Source of the DNA: Erythrocercus mccallii
Lineage: Eukaryota > Chordata > Aves > Passeriformes > Dicruridae
Reading direction: 5' to 3'
Length of the DNA: 64,000 bases
Assembly (NCBI GenBank): GCA_013397435.1
Contig: VZRG01001041.1
Span: 62,001-126,000, forward strand
Shown here: positions 39,901 through 49,091 of the stretch, piece after piece
How positions within the stretch are numbered: the first letter of the stretch is position 1
How the letters are laid out: the number at the start of each line of letters is the position of its first letter
Translations under genes and position numbers: made by a program
The notes under the pieces: model-generated
Told to the model about the DNA's origin: nothing
Seen by the model: the letters and a program-made list of their open reading frames with translations, nothing else
Databases searched by the model: none

Positions 39901-42900
39901 AAATACTTTCCCCATAAGTGAGATTTTTCCCATCCCTCAAACACTACAATCCTTTACTCTATAGCTGGAAAGTTTTTCCAGTTCTTTTTTTAGCTTATTC
40001 ATGAACAGAAGCATTTATGAGTAGATTGCAGTACCTGTTTGGTACTAAGACAGCAATTTAGGTTTGCACAGAGTGGGTATTTCCAAAGAACACCAAGTTT
40101 ATAACAAAAACTATCTTTAAAGACAGGCTTAAGATCCACAGAATTTGGCCTTTTTTTTTCCAAATACCCCTTTTTGGGTATTAATGAAGCCTCCACAAAA
40201 TGGTCTCTAGTCCTCTGTTCCCCTACTCCTCGTCTTCTCCAAAAGTGACTAAAATTGCTGTTGCTTCAAGAACAGCATCCAGAGCTTTCCTGTGCATAAA
40301 ATAACAAAAGAACAATCTTGTGTTGCTAAAAAACAGTGAATATCCTCTGTGTATTGACCATAGGATACCAAAAGAAGAGAAATCCAAAACTGCAATTCTT
40401 ACTGCTCAGTTTGCACTTGGACACATTTCAGTTTTCCCATATTAAGCACCAAGGCATAAGTAATCCCACTTATAGTTCCAAACACTGGATTTAGGTAGAA
40501 CAAGGTGATGAGGAAGGAAGGAAAAAAAAAGGGTGATGGATGAAAACAGAAGAATATACTGCTTCAAGGCTCCATGATATACTAATTCTTAAAGTAGCCC
40601 TGGCATATACCATATATTTTTCTTCTGCAATAACAACTTCATTTTCTTCATTTTTCTGCACTGCTTCTTCTCTTGACATACTGGGTTGTTCCTCCATCTC
40701 ATCATCATCATCTTCAAGCACATCTTCCAAGGTTCTGTCCCATAGGATAGTAGCTCTTTTCCTTGGGATGGGCATTCTAGTGACACTGAGCAGTGATGAT
40801 TCCCCAGCCGATTTCTGGCCAAATGACTGATCTTGGGGAAGAATAGATGTGTCCATAACTAAAACCTACCAGAAAAATCAAGAACAAAAAGTTATTAGTA
40901 TTTTTACAGCTCCATTGGCACTTTAAAGACCTGTTACACTCTCCTATAGGTCTCGTGAGCAGAGCTTATCTATTCTCTGTTCAGAGTCACTACTTAGACC
41001 AGTTTCCAGCTAGAGTACAAAGTTGTCACATTATATATATAACTATATAACTATTCTTTGGATCCCAGGAACACCAAATTTCACTAACTGGATAACCTAC
41101 AAGGGGCAGCAACAGATTGTCATTTCCCGTACTTTGAATTTCCAGTTGCATTACACCAACACCATCCTACAAAACCTATTTCTTTAACAGCTCTATAACC
41201 ACTACAGACTGCTCCTTCTGGTATTGTACTTAACCTGCCCAAATTCCAAAGGCATGGACTTAACTGCCAACAAAACTCTTCCACACCTTGCATTAAAGCT
41301 ACAGCACTGATCCTCCACACATATCTTCTAACTTTGCCAAAGTTACATCTCTGCACTTACTCCTACTGACTGCTTCCACCTTCCCACTGAACATAAAGAT
41401 GACCTTTCACATTCTTGGGTGCTCAGTCTATTTTATCAGTACTTCAGATGAGCAATATTCCAAGTTAAGATAGTAGCAGCATATGGGACAGCTAGAAGTG
41501 AGAGCATGTTGTATCTGCACAAGAAATTTACCCAGATCTCAGGGAAATTCTTCCAAATATAGTAAGTTTCTTATTAGGCTGCATGTTTCATAGGAATTAC
41601 AAATTTTCAGTAGATGCTTCCACCCCAACACTCCAAAGGAAAAGAAGTGTCCCAATAAAGTCTTTTTAAAAGCTCTAGGAGATAAAGCTCAATCTGGTGT
41701 AACTAGAAATACGACTGCAGTATGAGACAAAAATCCAATAACTAAATTCATATTCCTAAAAGTGAGAGAACCTGCTGTTTCAAGCAAATCAAAGTTACTG
41801 AATAAGATAGACTACAACACACTTACTTTTTGTGCAATGGCTGAGAACTTCAGCACACTGAGTGTTTCCTCATAGGCTGATGCACATTTGCTGATGTTTA
41901 CTATCATGTACACCTTCCCCTTTCCACTGAAAAATCCTTGAAGGAAATGAGTTAACTTACTTTCCCGAAAGGGTATGTGCTGCTGCAACCTTTAAAAAAC
42001 AAAAGAACAGAAAAGTAGTTCAGTAAATTCAAGACAGTGTAAGAACTACCCAGCCTGAAGACTTCAAAGTTTCACTCTTACTATGGCACTAGAGACAAGG
42101 GTGTTTAAAATATAAATTTTAACTAAATTGATTCCAAAGTGTGTTTGATAAGCCAAGCTCAGAACAAGTAAGTAAAATCACTAACATCTACAATAGCATG
42201 TTTAAAGGATGCTATAATTTAAATTATTAAACAGCAAAACAAGGCAAGTTTAAAGATAACTTTGGTACATCAACAAGACTACAGTATGGACATCAGAAAT
42301 CTATACATCTTTTCTTACCAAAAGTTTAAGTGTTACTATGGTATATTTTAAACAACAGTTTTTAAACATTACAGGCAATACCTAAAAACCACAACCAACT
42401 GGCAATTCATAGAAGGACTTACTTTGACTGCTGACAGTTCTTGAGTGCATTAATACACTTGCCTAGAGTCAGGAGCGAGCTATTTATATTCCCACTCTCC
42501 TTCAATCTGTCACCCTCATTGCGGGTCTTGGTATATCTCTCAGAACCAGCAAGATCACACAACGACAATCTGCAAGCAGACAAGGAAAAAATCACTCTAT
42601 TTACCTTAAAGATGCAACAAATATTCACTTTTAAAAATGATCACTTTTCCTCAGCCTTCTCAAGTTTGCTTCCCTAATCAAATTTCCCACTATTTTCTGC
42701 TAAATATTTACCCAACATGCTTCCTATGCCACCCCACCCACCACCTCTTCATCCTCTTCCTTCTGCAGACTTGCATGGGTTCAGGAGTAAAGAAGACTCG
42801 CAGAACCTTGTGCTGAGCAGAGGTGACAAGACAGAACAGCATAGACACCTGATGGCTTGAGGGAGAGGGCCAAGGTGGAAGTAAGGAGCCACCACACATG

Positions 42901-45900
42901 CAAGAGGCTCTGCCAACACATCAACATGGAAAGCAAGTGACAACTGCATCACAGGAGACAGACTGTTCCAAACTTACTCATTGACTCGGGTCACCCTTGG
43001 TGTTCCTGAATCTTCAATTTTTAGTACTTTAACTGTGAATATGCTGTGACTAAAAGGAGAAGTTGAAATCAGTGGAGAAGTGATTAAGTAGATCAATACT
43101 TTCAAAATATTTTGAGCCTCCATAACATCTGTTTGAACATCTGTTCGAAACATTGTTTGATCTGTCAATATACCTAGGCATACACAATCAGATACAAGCT
43201 TTTGAAGAGATGTTTATGTAGCATGTATTTTGCTTCTTCCTCAGATACTTAGATGGAATAAAGTTAAGTACTTTGGCAGAGTATTTGATAAAATACTGTG
43301 AGCTTTAGTACATGTTCACCCTACTGAAGCATTGAATCCCTTTGGCTTAAAGCATTGTGTCACACACTGCTAAAGGACACCAAAACTGAAACCTAGAAAT
43401 CTAGACCTTGTTAAAGCCTCTTCCCTTCCTAAAATCCATAAGCCATGTTTTAGTTTCTCCTTCCTCCCACCCACCACACTATGCCCAATACTATTCAAAA
43501 CGTTTCTTACCTTCTGCTGGAGGAATTATTTAGTTTCGTGCTTGCAATACTCTGGTGTTTCAACCCCAGTTTTAGAAGTCTAAAAGCTTCTTTAGAGTCA
43601 GAAATCTGAATCCACTGCAGATCTTCAGGAAGAATAGGATAATTTTTTTAGATAACATTACCAAAATAAGTATTATGGAGATAATGTATGCACAGCAAGG
43701 ACACTACATTTACTTGAGGCATAGAAACATTTTACTACACCTGCTTCAGACAGAAGTTATGTGATGACAAATCTGATCAAAATGCCTCCTCTCATAGGAG
43801 AGGAAGAGCAAGTACATCACATCATTTCATCAGTCTATTAGCACATTAAAGATGTGAGCAACCTTAGCCTACGCACAGACAAGTCAAAAAAGTAAAGTCT
43901 AATATGAGTAGAAAGCCCTATAGTCTCATTCAGCAAGGCAGAACTCTACCTTCTAAATCCTAAAATAAAGAATAGCTTCTTCAATGTATACCACAGTTGA
44001 AAGGGGGAAAGGGAGGAAGGGGAAGTCATATGGACATCTTTCTGGGCCATCAACTTATCTGAAAAAAACTCAGAATTTTGCCTGCAATATGATGACCATA
44101 TATCTGAAGGCTGCTTCTCTATAGAGAATACAGAAAAACTCCCAGAAACAAAAATCTAAAAAGCTGTTGAGCCAATTATAAATACAGTTAAGAGCTACTA
44201 GCCTTTTTTTTTTTCAGGAAAATGAAAAAAAAAAACCCCTAAAAAAATTAGTCAATTGTTTCCAATATTTCTCCCATTTCAAAGAAATATCAAGGCATTG
44301 GAGTGAAGAGGCTTTTAACAGTTTCAGTCAAGAGCAAAGCTAAAACTGTATTAAAGGTAGAGATACTTCTATGTATGTAGACTGTAATAATTTTTTTATT
44401 GCGTTTTCTAATTTTTACAGATAGACCAATTTTTCAAATTACATCTGGCAATTTGTAATGTATTCTATTCACCTTTTACAAAAGAACATCCCTTGATGTC
44501 TTGAGCGAGACGGAGTGTTTTTCTTTTCTTGTCATTCGATATAGGAATCAGTAGATCATAAAAACATTCATTGTAAATCTCAAAGAATGAAACCCAAACA
44601 GAAAACTTGATGTAACTTCTTGCAGTTGTGATTGATTGTTCCAAGTCTTTTGAGATATCTTCCAAATCTGACAAGTACAAAACCAATATAAATCTAAGTA
44701 CTTATTACTAAAGTAAAGTACTTATTAAAAAAAAGAAGTAAAAATTGATACAACAAGCCTTCTAAAACACTCAAAATCTAAAATCCATTCAAAAATGCAA
44801 TGAAGTTCCCACTCCATTTCTTAAATATCTGGAAGTCATATGCTCATAGTTGCAAGAGACACCTACTCTACTGTTTCTTTTTCAACTTTTAAATGCTAGA
44901 ATTAGTCAAATCTCTTCAGTATCATCTTTAGAAGACAAAACTAAACTGACAAGACACTTCATTTTGACTTTTTAAAGTAAATCTAGTATTTAGGTAGTTT
45001 TTTAAATGCTAGAATTAAGTCTGTATAATTCCAAAGGTACTCTAAAAGCCTGTCAGGATACAACTGGGACCCACAGCATAAGTGGTACTACATTGCTATA
45101 ACTTCAGCTCATTTAATGCCTGTTCATATATTGTTCTAACCATTTTATCCTTGCATTTTCTGCCCAGATTATTTGCTCATTATCCAATTCACAGGCATAT
45201 AAAATTGACAAGAAGTAGTTTTATTAACATAGGCCAGAAGTCAATTATTGACCTTAGGAAGGCTTATTTGCCAGCTTTAACTGCAAAACTTACGTAAAAC
45301 ATACCCTTAGAATCCATAGGTGCTTTGTTGCTAGTGTTAATCTGATGGTCTACCTGCAAAAGAAAACAAACTTTAAAATACCTTGTTGACAGTAGAAGTT
45401 ATTTCTATCAGCTCAATTGTATTCCTAGATGGGAATACAGCATGTTTGCAATATGCCAATGGAAAGATCCTGGTTACGCACGAGATGTAGAGTTCATTGC
45501 ACCTGTACCTGCTATTGACAGGGCTGTTCTTACCTCATACTTGCCCCTGCCACTTCCTTTACATCAGTATATAGCATTTCAGCTTGCTGATTTGGAAACA
45601 GTCTAGCCACAGAAAACTGTAGGGGTAAGAACTCCTCACATAAACAGGTTGACTCAAGAGGATGATTTCAGGACTCCAGTTGCAGTTTAGGCATTAGTCT
45701 TAACCTGGTAAACCAGGGAACTCTGAATTCTTTTATTATTCATATTTTGCTAATATTTGATTTCATATTTTTCCAGCTTACTTGGCTAACCCTTAGAAAT
45801 ATAGGTAAATGTAGAACACTCATTCACTTAAAGTGACATAAGCAACTTATTGCTTCATGATACATGTTTAAAATAAATGATAGAGTTGAAATAACGTCTA

Positions 45901-48900
45901 GGTTTTAGTAAGAAAAAAATTTGTTTTGCTATTAAAAAAAAAGTAAACCAAACAACTATAGCTAGAGCTTAGGAGCTTAATACATACACTCCCTTCCCAA
46001 GTCTTAGTTTTGGATAGTTAGGTTTTTTTCAGACACAGAACTGCAAGCAGAAGTGCCTAAAGAAATTAAATCCATCTACTGAAATAAGTATGCTTAAGAG
46101 AATTAACATGAAATAAAAACCAGGTATGGTTTCGTTCAAATTTTTTTGGTGTTCTGTCAAGGGTATATGCCATACTAAATTTTTCAAATAAAAATTTTAG
46201 GTATTAGGTTTTACACATATAAAACACCTACACAAACAAAGATCTGTTGCAGTAGATGTAAACTTTGCCAGTAAATTTGTAGGTTTAAGTGTTGTTTTTA
46301 TAAATAATTTCAGAAACTAGAAGGTGCATTCAAACACACATGAAAGGTTTTTCTGAAGTCCCTTCTGAAGGTTGACAGAGCTAGATTTAACTTACTCCTG
46401 TGATTCTGAAGTCACAGAATTTTGCTGCCACCTATCTTCCACACTGGAGTCCAGTTAACCAGTGGATAAAAATCAAGACAACAGATACATACATTCCTTG
46501 CTCCTTACAACACTAGCATACCACAAGGGAAATGCTGAATTCTTTTTGTAAAAATAAAGTATCTCTCTAGTTCCAAATCCTCATATATGCTCAGTTTTAT
46601 TTTACATTATTCCACTTCTTTCAGAATTAGAAGACACTGAGAAAAAGGTATGGTTATACAAAAAACAAATTCTCCATAGCTGTAATTGGAATTGACAGCT
46701 TTAGAATTTCAGTCAGCTCCTAAAACTGGAGTATATTTCTGGACTGCTCAACAGTAAACTGCAAGAAAAAAGCCCAGCAAAAACCCATCTTTAATTCAAA
46801 CCTTTAAGTCCACTAGCTTTATAGCTCCGCTGCTTCAAACATATTTTTGCTTCCTTTAAGGATATTTGTCCAACTGAAAGGACAACAACCTCAAAACTAT
46901 TAGTTTCTTTCAAATATCCTGGAAGACAGTATGCTCTTTAAAGGATCAGACCTCCTAGCATTCTCACAGATAAAGAAGAGACTATTTGCATTCAGCTCTT
47001 ATTAAACACTAATAATCCCAGAGGATAAATTATCAGGTGGCCAAGCAACAGGAAAAATAAAAAAAGCTTAGCATTTACATGCCCATGAAGTATCAAACCA
47101 CAAGACAAAAATCCCCAGGAAAGGGTTCATCAGCTCTATTGCTCACTTTACTGCTAGGTTGACTGCCAGCAAATAGACATGGTTAAATCAGCCAGTTTCT
47201 TCCCACTGCAAATGAAGAAAGTCGAGCTAAAGATAAATGTACTAAGCAATATAGAAAAGTGCTCCTCTACCTCTTTTATTAGACGAAGTAATGAATTTTT
47301 AATAGCAGTTTCTTCTCTCACTTGGTTTTCAGTCAGCTTTATATAATCTCTACACCGATACGGTTTGAAGTCCATTGCTGTGTACAGCTTTCCTTGAATA
47401 CTTTTAAACAACATATCCATAGTCCTTGGCAGAATACCAACATCATCTTCTGTCCCTGAAAGAACAAACAAAAGAAAAATCCGGTTATTAGAAGATATAC
47501 AGATAAATGAGGACAGAAAGATAATATAAATCTCAAGGCATACACAAAGAGCTTGAAGACAACTTCCAGCATGAAGAAGTGGAGTTTTCTTTGTATTTTC
47601 GAGGTAACAGAAATATCATTAGAGAGTTGTGAAAAGTATTTGGTTTTCAGGAACATATCCTGCTCTATATCAGACTATAGACTTTTGAAGACTATTAATT
47701 TTCAAGAGAAGCAAATAGAGACCACATTTTAAATGAAGGAAAAAATTATAATGTTTCTGCTAGAAGTAATCCTTACTCTAAAAAAGGAAAAAAAAAAGGA
47801 AGTGCTTGCAACAAGAACTCATTTCTACTTTTACCTTGGAAAGTGTAAGTTTTCCCAGCATTTGTTACACCATATGTAAAAACAAGACGATTATATCCAT
47901 TTAGGAAATCTTGCACTGGTTGCTTCATGGTACCTTCAAAGAATTCTTCTTGAGTTGTTTCAGGTCCAAACACCTGAGTATTACCAAGAAATATTTATAC
48001 TTTGAGTTCTTATTAGAGACTTTTAAAGAATCTTTTAAATTCTGTTAGTTGCAAATCTTAAAGACTATCAAGTTAAAAAATACAGTTTACTTGGTATTTA
48101 ATAATGTAAGTTAAAACAACCTGTATCAGAAATAATTTAAAAACATATAAAGACAACTCATTTACTTGTGAAAAAGTGAACTTCTGCAACATTGGTCCTG
48201 AAGTTTTTTCACTTAGTCGACTCAAATAGTGTTGGGGGGGCTTCAGTACAATATTTGTTGAGTCTTCAAGTGAAACACAGTCCTATGAAAAGAAAACAAG
48301 CAATGCAGGCATGCAGAGACTATAAAGAGCTCAGCTTCCAGGAAAAACAAACCAAATACCCCACAAAACAGATTTTAAGTGTTTTTAAACTATATAAGTG
48401 TCACACCTGTGATCCATTTTCTCTTTCCAGTGATGTAAAGGGCCTGACACGCAGGCAAACTTGTATGTGTCCCTTAGACTCCAAACTGCTCCTCTTAAAA
48501 AAAAAAAATTAGAAATTTGGTTATTTTCTTGATAATTTGCACACAAAACCAGTTCTATTTCATTAGGCTGTCTTGACTTTTTGATAACATGGGAATCAAA
48601 ACTACTTCACTACATCAGCTTTTATAAGTGCGTAGGCTCCTGCAGAAGCTTGCAGTGGTAAGTTAATCTTGCAGCGCATTTAAGCAGACACCACATTCAG
48701 GCTAACAAAAGCATTCTATAAACTGGCAATCAGCCTCATTCACAGAAAACTGATGTGCCCAAGAGGCCATCAATGCAGTGCCACATAACTTAGTCTAAAG
48801 CCCATGCATTTCTTTCAAACCAAAAAATAAATAAGCTTTTCATCTTCTCTGTAAAATTCTGACTATTCTTATCTATGAAAGGACTAAGCTTAGGTTTTAA

Positions 48901-49090
48901 AAAAATAAATATCCATACAGTAAAGTTTTCTTACCTGGCTTGTGTCTGAGCCTGAAGAAACCAAAGAAAATTCAGAGGAGAGATCTGTTTTAATATCTTC
49001 CACACTTACTGGTCCTGCTCTTGGAGATGGCTCAATGCTAGCAATATAGGATGGTCTGTAAAACTTCTCATTATCCAAAGTTGGTTCCAT
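18834..49090 (-). CDS. KIF20B: KIF20B, kinesin-6 motor protein (M-phase phosphoprotein 1), complete spliced CDS
   Basis: Plus-end-directed kinesin-6 that acts on midzone and midbody microtubules in late mitosis and abscission (family knowledge). The coding exons, joined on the minus strand, total 5475 nt and 1824 residues, with no frame break. Seen in the translation: motor domain about residues 55-474, with P-loop GVTNAGKT (155-162), switch I NNSSSRSH (341-348) and switch II DLAGSE (376-381); an acidic linker (475-559); a long coiled-coil stalk (about 560-1610); and a basic tail with FTPLQ (1639-1643) and several basic clusters ending in KRRLRSRLAK. Each segment aligns collinearly with the human protein as I remember it. 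The ATG at 49090 is chosen because it lies one base inside exon 2 and matches the mammalian start. The span is about 33 kb including UTRs. Exons are listed separately. Confidence 0.97.
19060..19250 (+). mobile_element. CR1 LINE 3' tail in KIF20B last intron
   Basis: Contains GTGGAACAGGCTGGCCAGGG, ACCATCCCTGGAAATGTTCA, and the ending TTCCAACCTTAACAATTCTATGATTCTATT, typical of CR1 with its ATTCTATG tail repeat. Antisense to KIF20B. Confidence 0.9.
20381..20523 (-). CDS. KIF20B: KIF20B exon 32, tail
   Basis: Encodes AKKLIETISSPKS and KPKRAKRKLYSTDIS, with a basic nuclear-localisation-like cluster. Phase 1 in, 0 out; strong donor GTAAGT. Confidence 0.95.
21888..22035 (-). CDS. KIF20B: KIF20B exon 31, tail
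   Basis: Encodes LRKEYPLRRQES, then KKKDGTLQKIGDFFQSSPTI, aligned to human KKKEGTLQKFGDFLQHSPSI-like sequence. Acceptor TGTACAG, donor GTTTGT, phase 1. Confidence 0.95.
22785..22862 (-). CDS. KIF20B: KIF20B exon 30, tail (small exon)
   Basis: 26 codons, Lys/Pro/Ser-rich, poorly conserved. The acceptor CTTTAG is good. The donor AGG/GTTTGA is weak; it is chosen because it alone gives phase 0 into exon 31. Boundaries are less certain than elsewhere. Confidence 0.78.
23242..23445 (-). CDS. KIF20B: KIF20B exon 29, tail with FTPLQ mitotic phospho-motif
   Basis: 68 codons containing SRFPKPEMEIQFTPLQP and PVTVKMLKPRRKRKS. FTPLQ was reported as an MPM2 mitotic phospho-epitope in this protein, which gave it the name MPHOSPH1 (recalled). 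PRRKRK is a likely nuclear localisation cluster. Confidence 0.95.
23835..23925. other. Cluster of three perfect inverted repeats in a KIF20B intron
   Basis: GGAGTTCTC (23835-23843) pairs with GAGAACTCC (23855-23863). GTTCACCCT (23884-23892) pairs with AGGGTGAAC (23895-23903). CTTCCT (23907-23912) pairs with AGGAAG (23920-23925). All stems are exact. Function unknown. Confidence 0.6.
24724..24888 (-). CDS. KIF20B: KIF20B exon 28, end of stalk
   Basis: 55 codons. The first half is coiled coil (DIEDLKKQLAEKDDFIKEV), the second a poorly conserved acidic linker. Supported mainly by phase and splice sites (ATTAG, GTATGT). Confidence 0.87.
25428..25604 (-). CDS. KIF20B: KIF20B exon 27, distal stalk
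   Basis: 59 codons containing AAQLVEKDSNLQKWREERDE and ALEVQLKTLASS, strongly conserved. Donor GTCAAT is weak; phase 0. Confidence 0.95.
26499..26654 (-). CDS. KIF20B: KIF20B exon 26, stalk
   Basis: 52 codons containing DRKKWLEEKMGLI and VKEAENHRNREM, matching the human DRKKWLEEKM block. Donor GTAAGT, phase 0. Confidence 0.95.
27591..27727 (-). CDS. KIF20B: KIF20B exon 25, stalk
   Basis: Encodes ELEAWKQKYRELNNQC and following heptads to LIKLQKELK. Acceptor CCTAG, donor GTAAAA; phase 1 in, 0 out. Confidence 0.93.
27976..28101 (-). CDS. KIF20B: KIF20B exon 24, stalk
   Basis: Encodes KEKIIEDMRMTLEEQEQTQ and LEAKLEEV, the longest run of near identity with mammalian KIF20B in the stalk. Phase 1 in and out, donor GTAATC. 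Confidence 0.96.
28715..28775 (-). CDS. KIF20B: KIF20B exon 23, stalk (small exon)
   Basis: 61 nt encoding EQLNKEKLEEISKQYEKTHK, aligned to human EQLNNQKVEEAIQQYERACK-like sequence. Acceptor ATTTAG, donor GTCAGA, phase 1 exit. Confidence 0.9.
29244..29366 (-). CDS. KIF20B: KIF20B exon 22, stalk
   Basis: 41 codons containing LRKQINELEKIKKQ and KQRTMLQLKK. Acceptor TTGCAG, donor GTATTT, phase 0 at both ends. Confidence 0.94.
29648..29786 (-). CDS. KIF20B: KIF20B exon 21, stalk
   Basis: Encodes DLQRKEEEYTDLK and DAKKQIQQVQKE, nearly identical to human. The donor GAG/GTTGGT is weak; a better-looking GTAACT lies four bases further on but would shift the frame. Confidence 0.9.
31111..32308 (-). 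CDS. KIF20B: KIF20B exon 20, large stalk exon
   Basis: 1198 nt, almost 400 residues of predicted coiled coil (848-1247), rich in E, K, Q and L. Landmarks are RNEKEELNQQI, NIIDKVSQIKTMQSQVDEL, and SSFHRSIESIWEECK, the last being the most conserved block of the stalk in mammals. The acceptor has a T-rich tract; the donor is GTAAGT, phase 2. Confidence 0.96.
33938..34312 (-). mobile_element. CR1 LINE relic with reverse-transcriptase fragment, internally deleted
   Basis: On the minus strand 34312-34090 follows the CR1 reverse transcriptase: AATGGGGTAACATCAGGATGG, then degraded counterparts of the GxPQGSILGP, LFNxFIxDL and FADDT boxes, then GCAGAGAGATCTAGACAA. After CTGGAGAGCAACCCTGC the sequence jumps to a CR1 3' end (GATGATCCTTGAGGGTCCCTT), so several hundred bases are missing. 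Frameshifts are present. It lies in the 32309-35244 intron in the same sense as KIF20B. Confidence 0.88.
35031..35244 (-). other. KIF20B: Possible alternative terminal exon of KIF20B (intronic polyadenylation)
   Basis: If the weak exon 19 donor at 35244 is not used, the reading frame continues for 46 residues (the first completing codon 848) to TAA at 35107-35105. The added tail ends with 11 Lys/Arg in its last 24 residues, including KRYALRRRS. An AATAAA lies at 35036-35031, 69 bases after the stop. The product would be about 893 residues: motor plus proximal stalk with a basic end. A second GT further on (AGGAA/GTAACT, cutting just before the stop codon) is in the wrong phase for exon 20. 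Open readthrough of this length can arise by chance, so this is a hypothesis. Confidence 0.35.
35245..35410 (-). CDS. KIF20B: KIF20B exon 19, stalk with EEPPTKKG motif
   Basis: Residues 793-848, ending EEEPPTKKG, aligned to human DEPPAKKG. The acceptor AACACAG is the only one keeping phase 0. The donor is the weak AAAG/GTACAA; it is chosen because it gives phase 1, as exon 20 needs, and because it then spaces the next conserved block within two residues of human. The frame stays open past this donor to 35105; see the alternative terminal exon. Confidence 0.85.
36964..37083 (-). CDS. KIF20B: KIF20B exon 18, stalk
   Basis: 40 codons. Contains NERIQELIDIVKQKDETI, matching the mammalian QRIKELINIIDQKEDTI-type segment. 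Donor GTAAGT, phase 0. Confidence 0.93.
37272..37333 (-). CDS. KIF20B: KIF20B exon 17, stalk (small exon)
   Basis: 62 nt encoding coiled-coil sequence RIKLDESAEQLKEATE. Found from the phase requirement (1 in, 0 out), the ATTACAG acceptor and the GTAACT donor. Confidence 0.86.
37858..38083 (-). CDS. KIF20B: KIF20B exon 16, stalk
   Basis: Encodes IDFGGVIDSLQNDITDIK, then AHQYIVSLEDPQE and AELVETKEELEKK, collinear with the human segment. Donor GTAAGC, phase 1. Confidence 0.94.
38983..39133 (-). CDS. KIF20B: KIF20B exon 15, stalk
   Basis: Encodes LEENSEKRLEIFKELV and a Cys-containing spacer. The acceptor overlaps a CTCTAGAGAG repeat; of the two possible AG sites only the first keeps the frame with exon 14. 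The donor after ATG is GTATTT, phase 0. Confidence 0.88.
39726..39865 (-). CDS. KIF20B: KIF20B exon 14, first stalk coiled coil
   Basis: Encodes LIEELRNKLITEKKNKLLLEIK-type heptads and IREEVIQEFT, nearly identical in pattern to mammals. Donor GTAAGC, phase 2. Confidence 0.93.
40611..40865 (-). CDS. KIF20B: KIF20B exon 13, acidic linker after motor
   Basis: 85 codons (475-559). Contains KRATILWDRTLEDVLEDDDD, matching the mammalian KRATI-W block, then an acidic run encoded by GAT/GAG repeats. Phase 0 at both ends. The donor is ATG/GTATAT. Confidence 0.93.
41827..41989 (-). CDS. KIF20B: KIF20B exon 12, end of motor domain
   Basis: Contains HIPFRESKLTHFLQ and ends LKFSAIAQK, the kinesin-6 motor terminus and start of the neck. 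There is no NPP-like block, as is normal for the family; the equivalent is VNIS. Phase 0 exit. Confidence 0.96.
42423..42569 (-). CDS. KIF20B: KIF20B exon 11, switch II
   Basis: Contains LSLCDLAGSE, the kinesin switch II, then NINSSLLTLGKCINAL of helix alpha-4. Phase 2 in and out, donor GTAAGT. Confidence 0.96.
42978..43049 (-). CDS. KIF20B: KIF20B exon 10, motor domain
   Basis: 72 nt. Encodes HSIFTVKVLKIED and RVTRVN. The acceptor CTTTTAG and the strong donor GTAAGT join it in phase 2 to the switch II exon. Confidence 0.94.
43511..43622 (-). CDS. KIF20B: KIF20B exon 9, switch I
   Basis: Starts LQWIQISDSKEA and ends in NNSSSR; the next exon supplies SH to complete the switch I motif NxxSSRSH. 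Donor GTAAGA, phase 2. Confidence 0.95.
44473..44667 (-). CDS. KIF20B: KIF20B exon 8, motor domain core
   Basis: Encodes residues 245-310. It contains KFSVWVSFFEIYNE, the kinesin core block, followed by YDLL and the segment RLAQDIKGCSFVK. Phase 1 at both ends. Strong match to mammalian KIF20B. Confidence 0.96.
45305..45353 (-). CDS. KIF20B: KIF20B exon 7, loop-6 insertion microexon
   Basis: 49 nt, residues 229-245, low-complexity polar sequence (VDHQINTSNK...). It is identified by splice sites (TTTTGCAG acceptor, GTATGT donor) and by restoring phase 1 into exon 8. The sequence itself is poorly conserved with mammals, as expected for a surface insertion in the motor. Confidence 0.82.
47271..47455 (-). 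CDS. KIF20B: KIF20B exon 6, motor domain before loop 6
   Basis: Encodes GTEDDVGILPRT and continues to LLRLIKE (residues 167-228). VGILPRT is the kinesin-6 version of the GIIPR motif. It leads into the extended loop-6 region that is unusually long in this family. Donor GTAGAG, phase 0. Confidence 0.95.
47835..47973 (-). CDS. KIF20B: KIF20B exon 5, P-loop (Walker A)
   Basis: Begins VFGPETTQ and ends in the ATP-binding loop GVTNAGKTYTF. The second G of the usual GxxxxGK(T/S) motif is present. The donor after CAAG is GTAAAA, phase 1. Confidence 0.96.
48166..48282 (-). CDS. KIF20B: KIF20B exon 4, motor domain
   Basis: 39 codons, phase 0. Encodes residues 82-120, including SRLSEKTSG and QKFTFSQ, which align to the human SRLSEKSSG-like and QKFSFSK segments. 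Too short to stand out as an ORF, but flanked by CATAG and GTAAAT splice sites. Confidence 0.92.
48407..48493 (-). CDS. KIF20B: KIF20B exon 3, start of motor domain
   Basis: 29 codons, phase 0 at both ends. Encodes the first motor beta strand QVCLRVRPF, a standard kinesin motif. The acceptor lies behind a run of 12 T. The donor GTGTGA is weak. Confidence 0.93.
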
Positions 49091-49091
49091 T
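48935..49091 (-). CDS. KIF20B: KIF20B exon 2 (start codon exon)
   Basis: Encodes residues 1-52. The acceptor TTGCAG is followed by A and then the ATG, so the start codon sits almost at the splice site. The N-terminus contains RPSY and the block DLSSEFSLV, both recognisable against the mammalian N-terminus. Donor is CAG/GTAAGA, phase 0. Confidence 0.93.

Larger units (their letters stand above)
18912..48934 (-). other. KIF20B: KIF20B introns 2-32 (contents)
   Basis: 31 GT-AG introns. The largest are 32309-35244 (contains the CR1 relic and the possible alternative terminal exon), 45354-47270, 35411-36963, 18912-20380 (contains a CR1 tail), 20524-21887, 29787-31110 and 23446-24723 (three hairpins). 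The others are short AT-rich sequence in which I see no gene, RNA gene or repeat that I can name. Confidence 0.8.

Noticed and set aside
40240..40290. Possible extra exon between exons 13 and 14 (acceptor GCACAG, reading KALDAVLEATAIL)
   Set aside because: Hits a stop soon, and exons 13 and 14 already join in phase 0 with conserved sequence on both sides.
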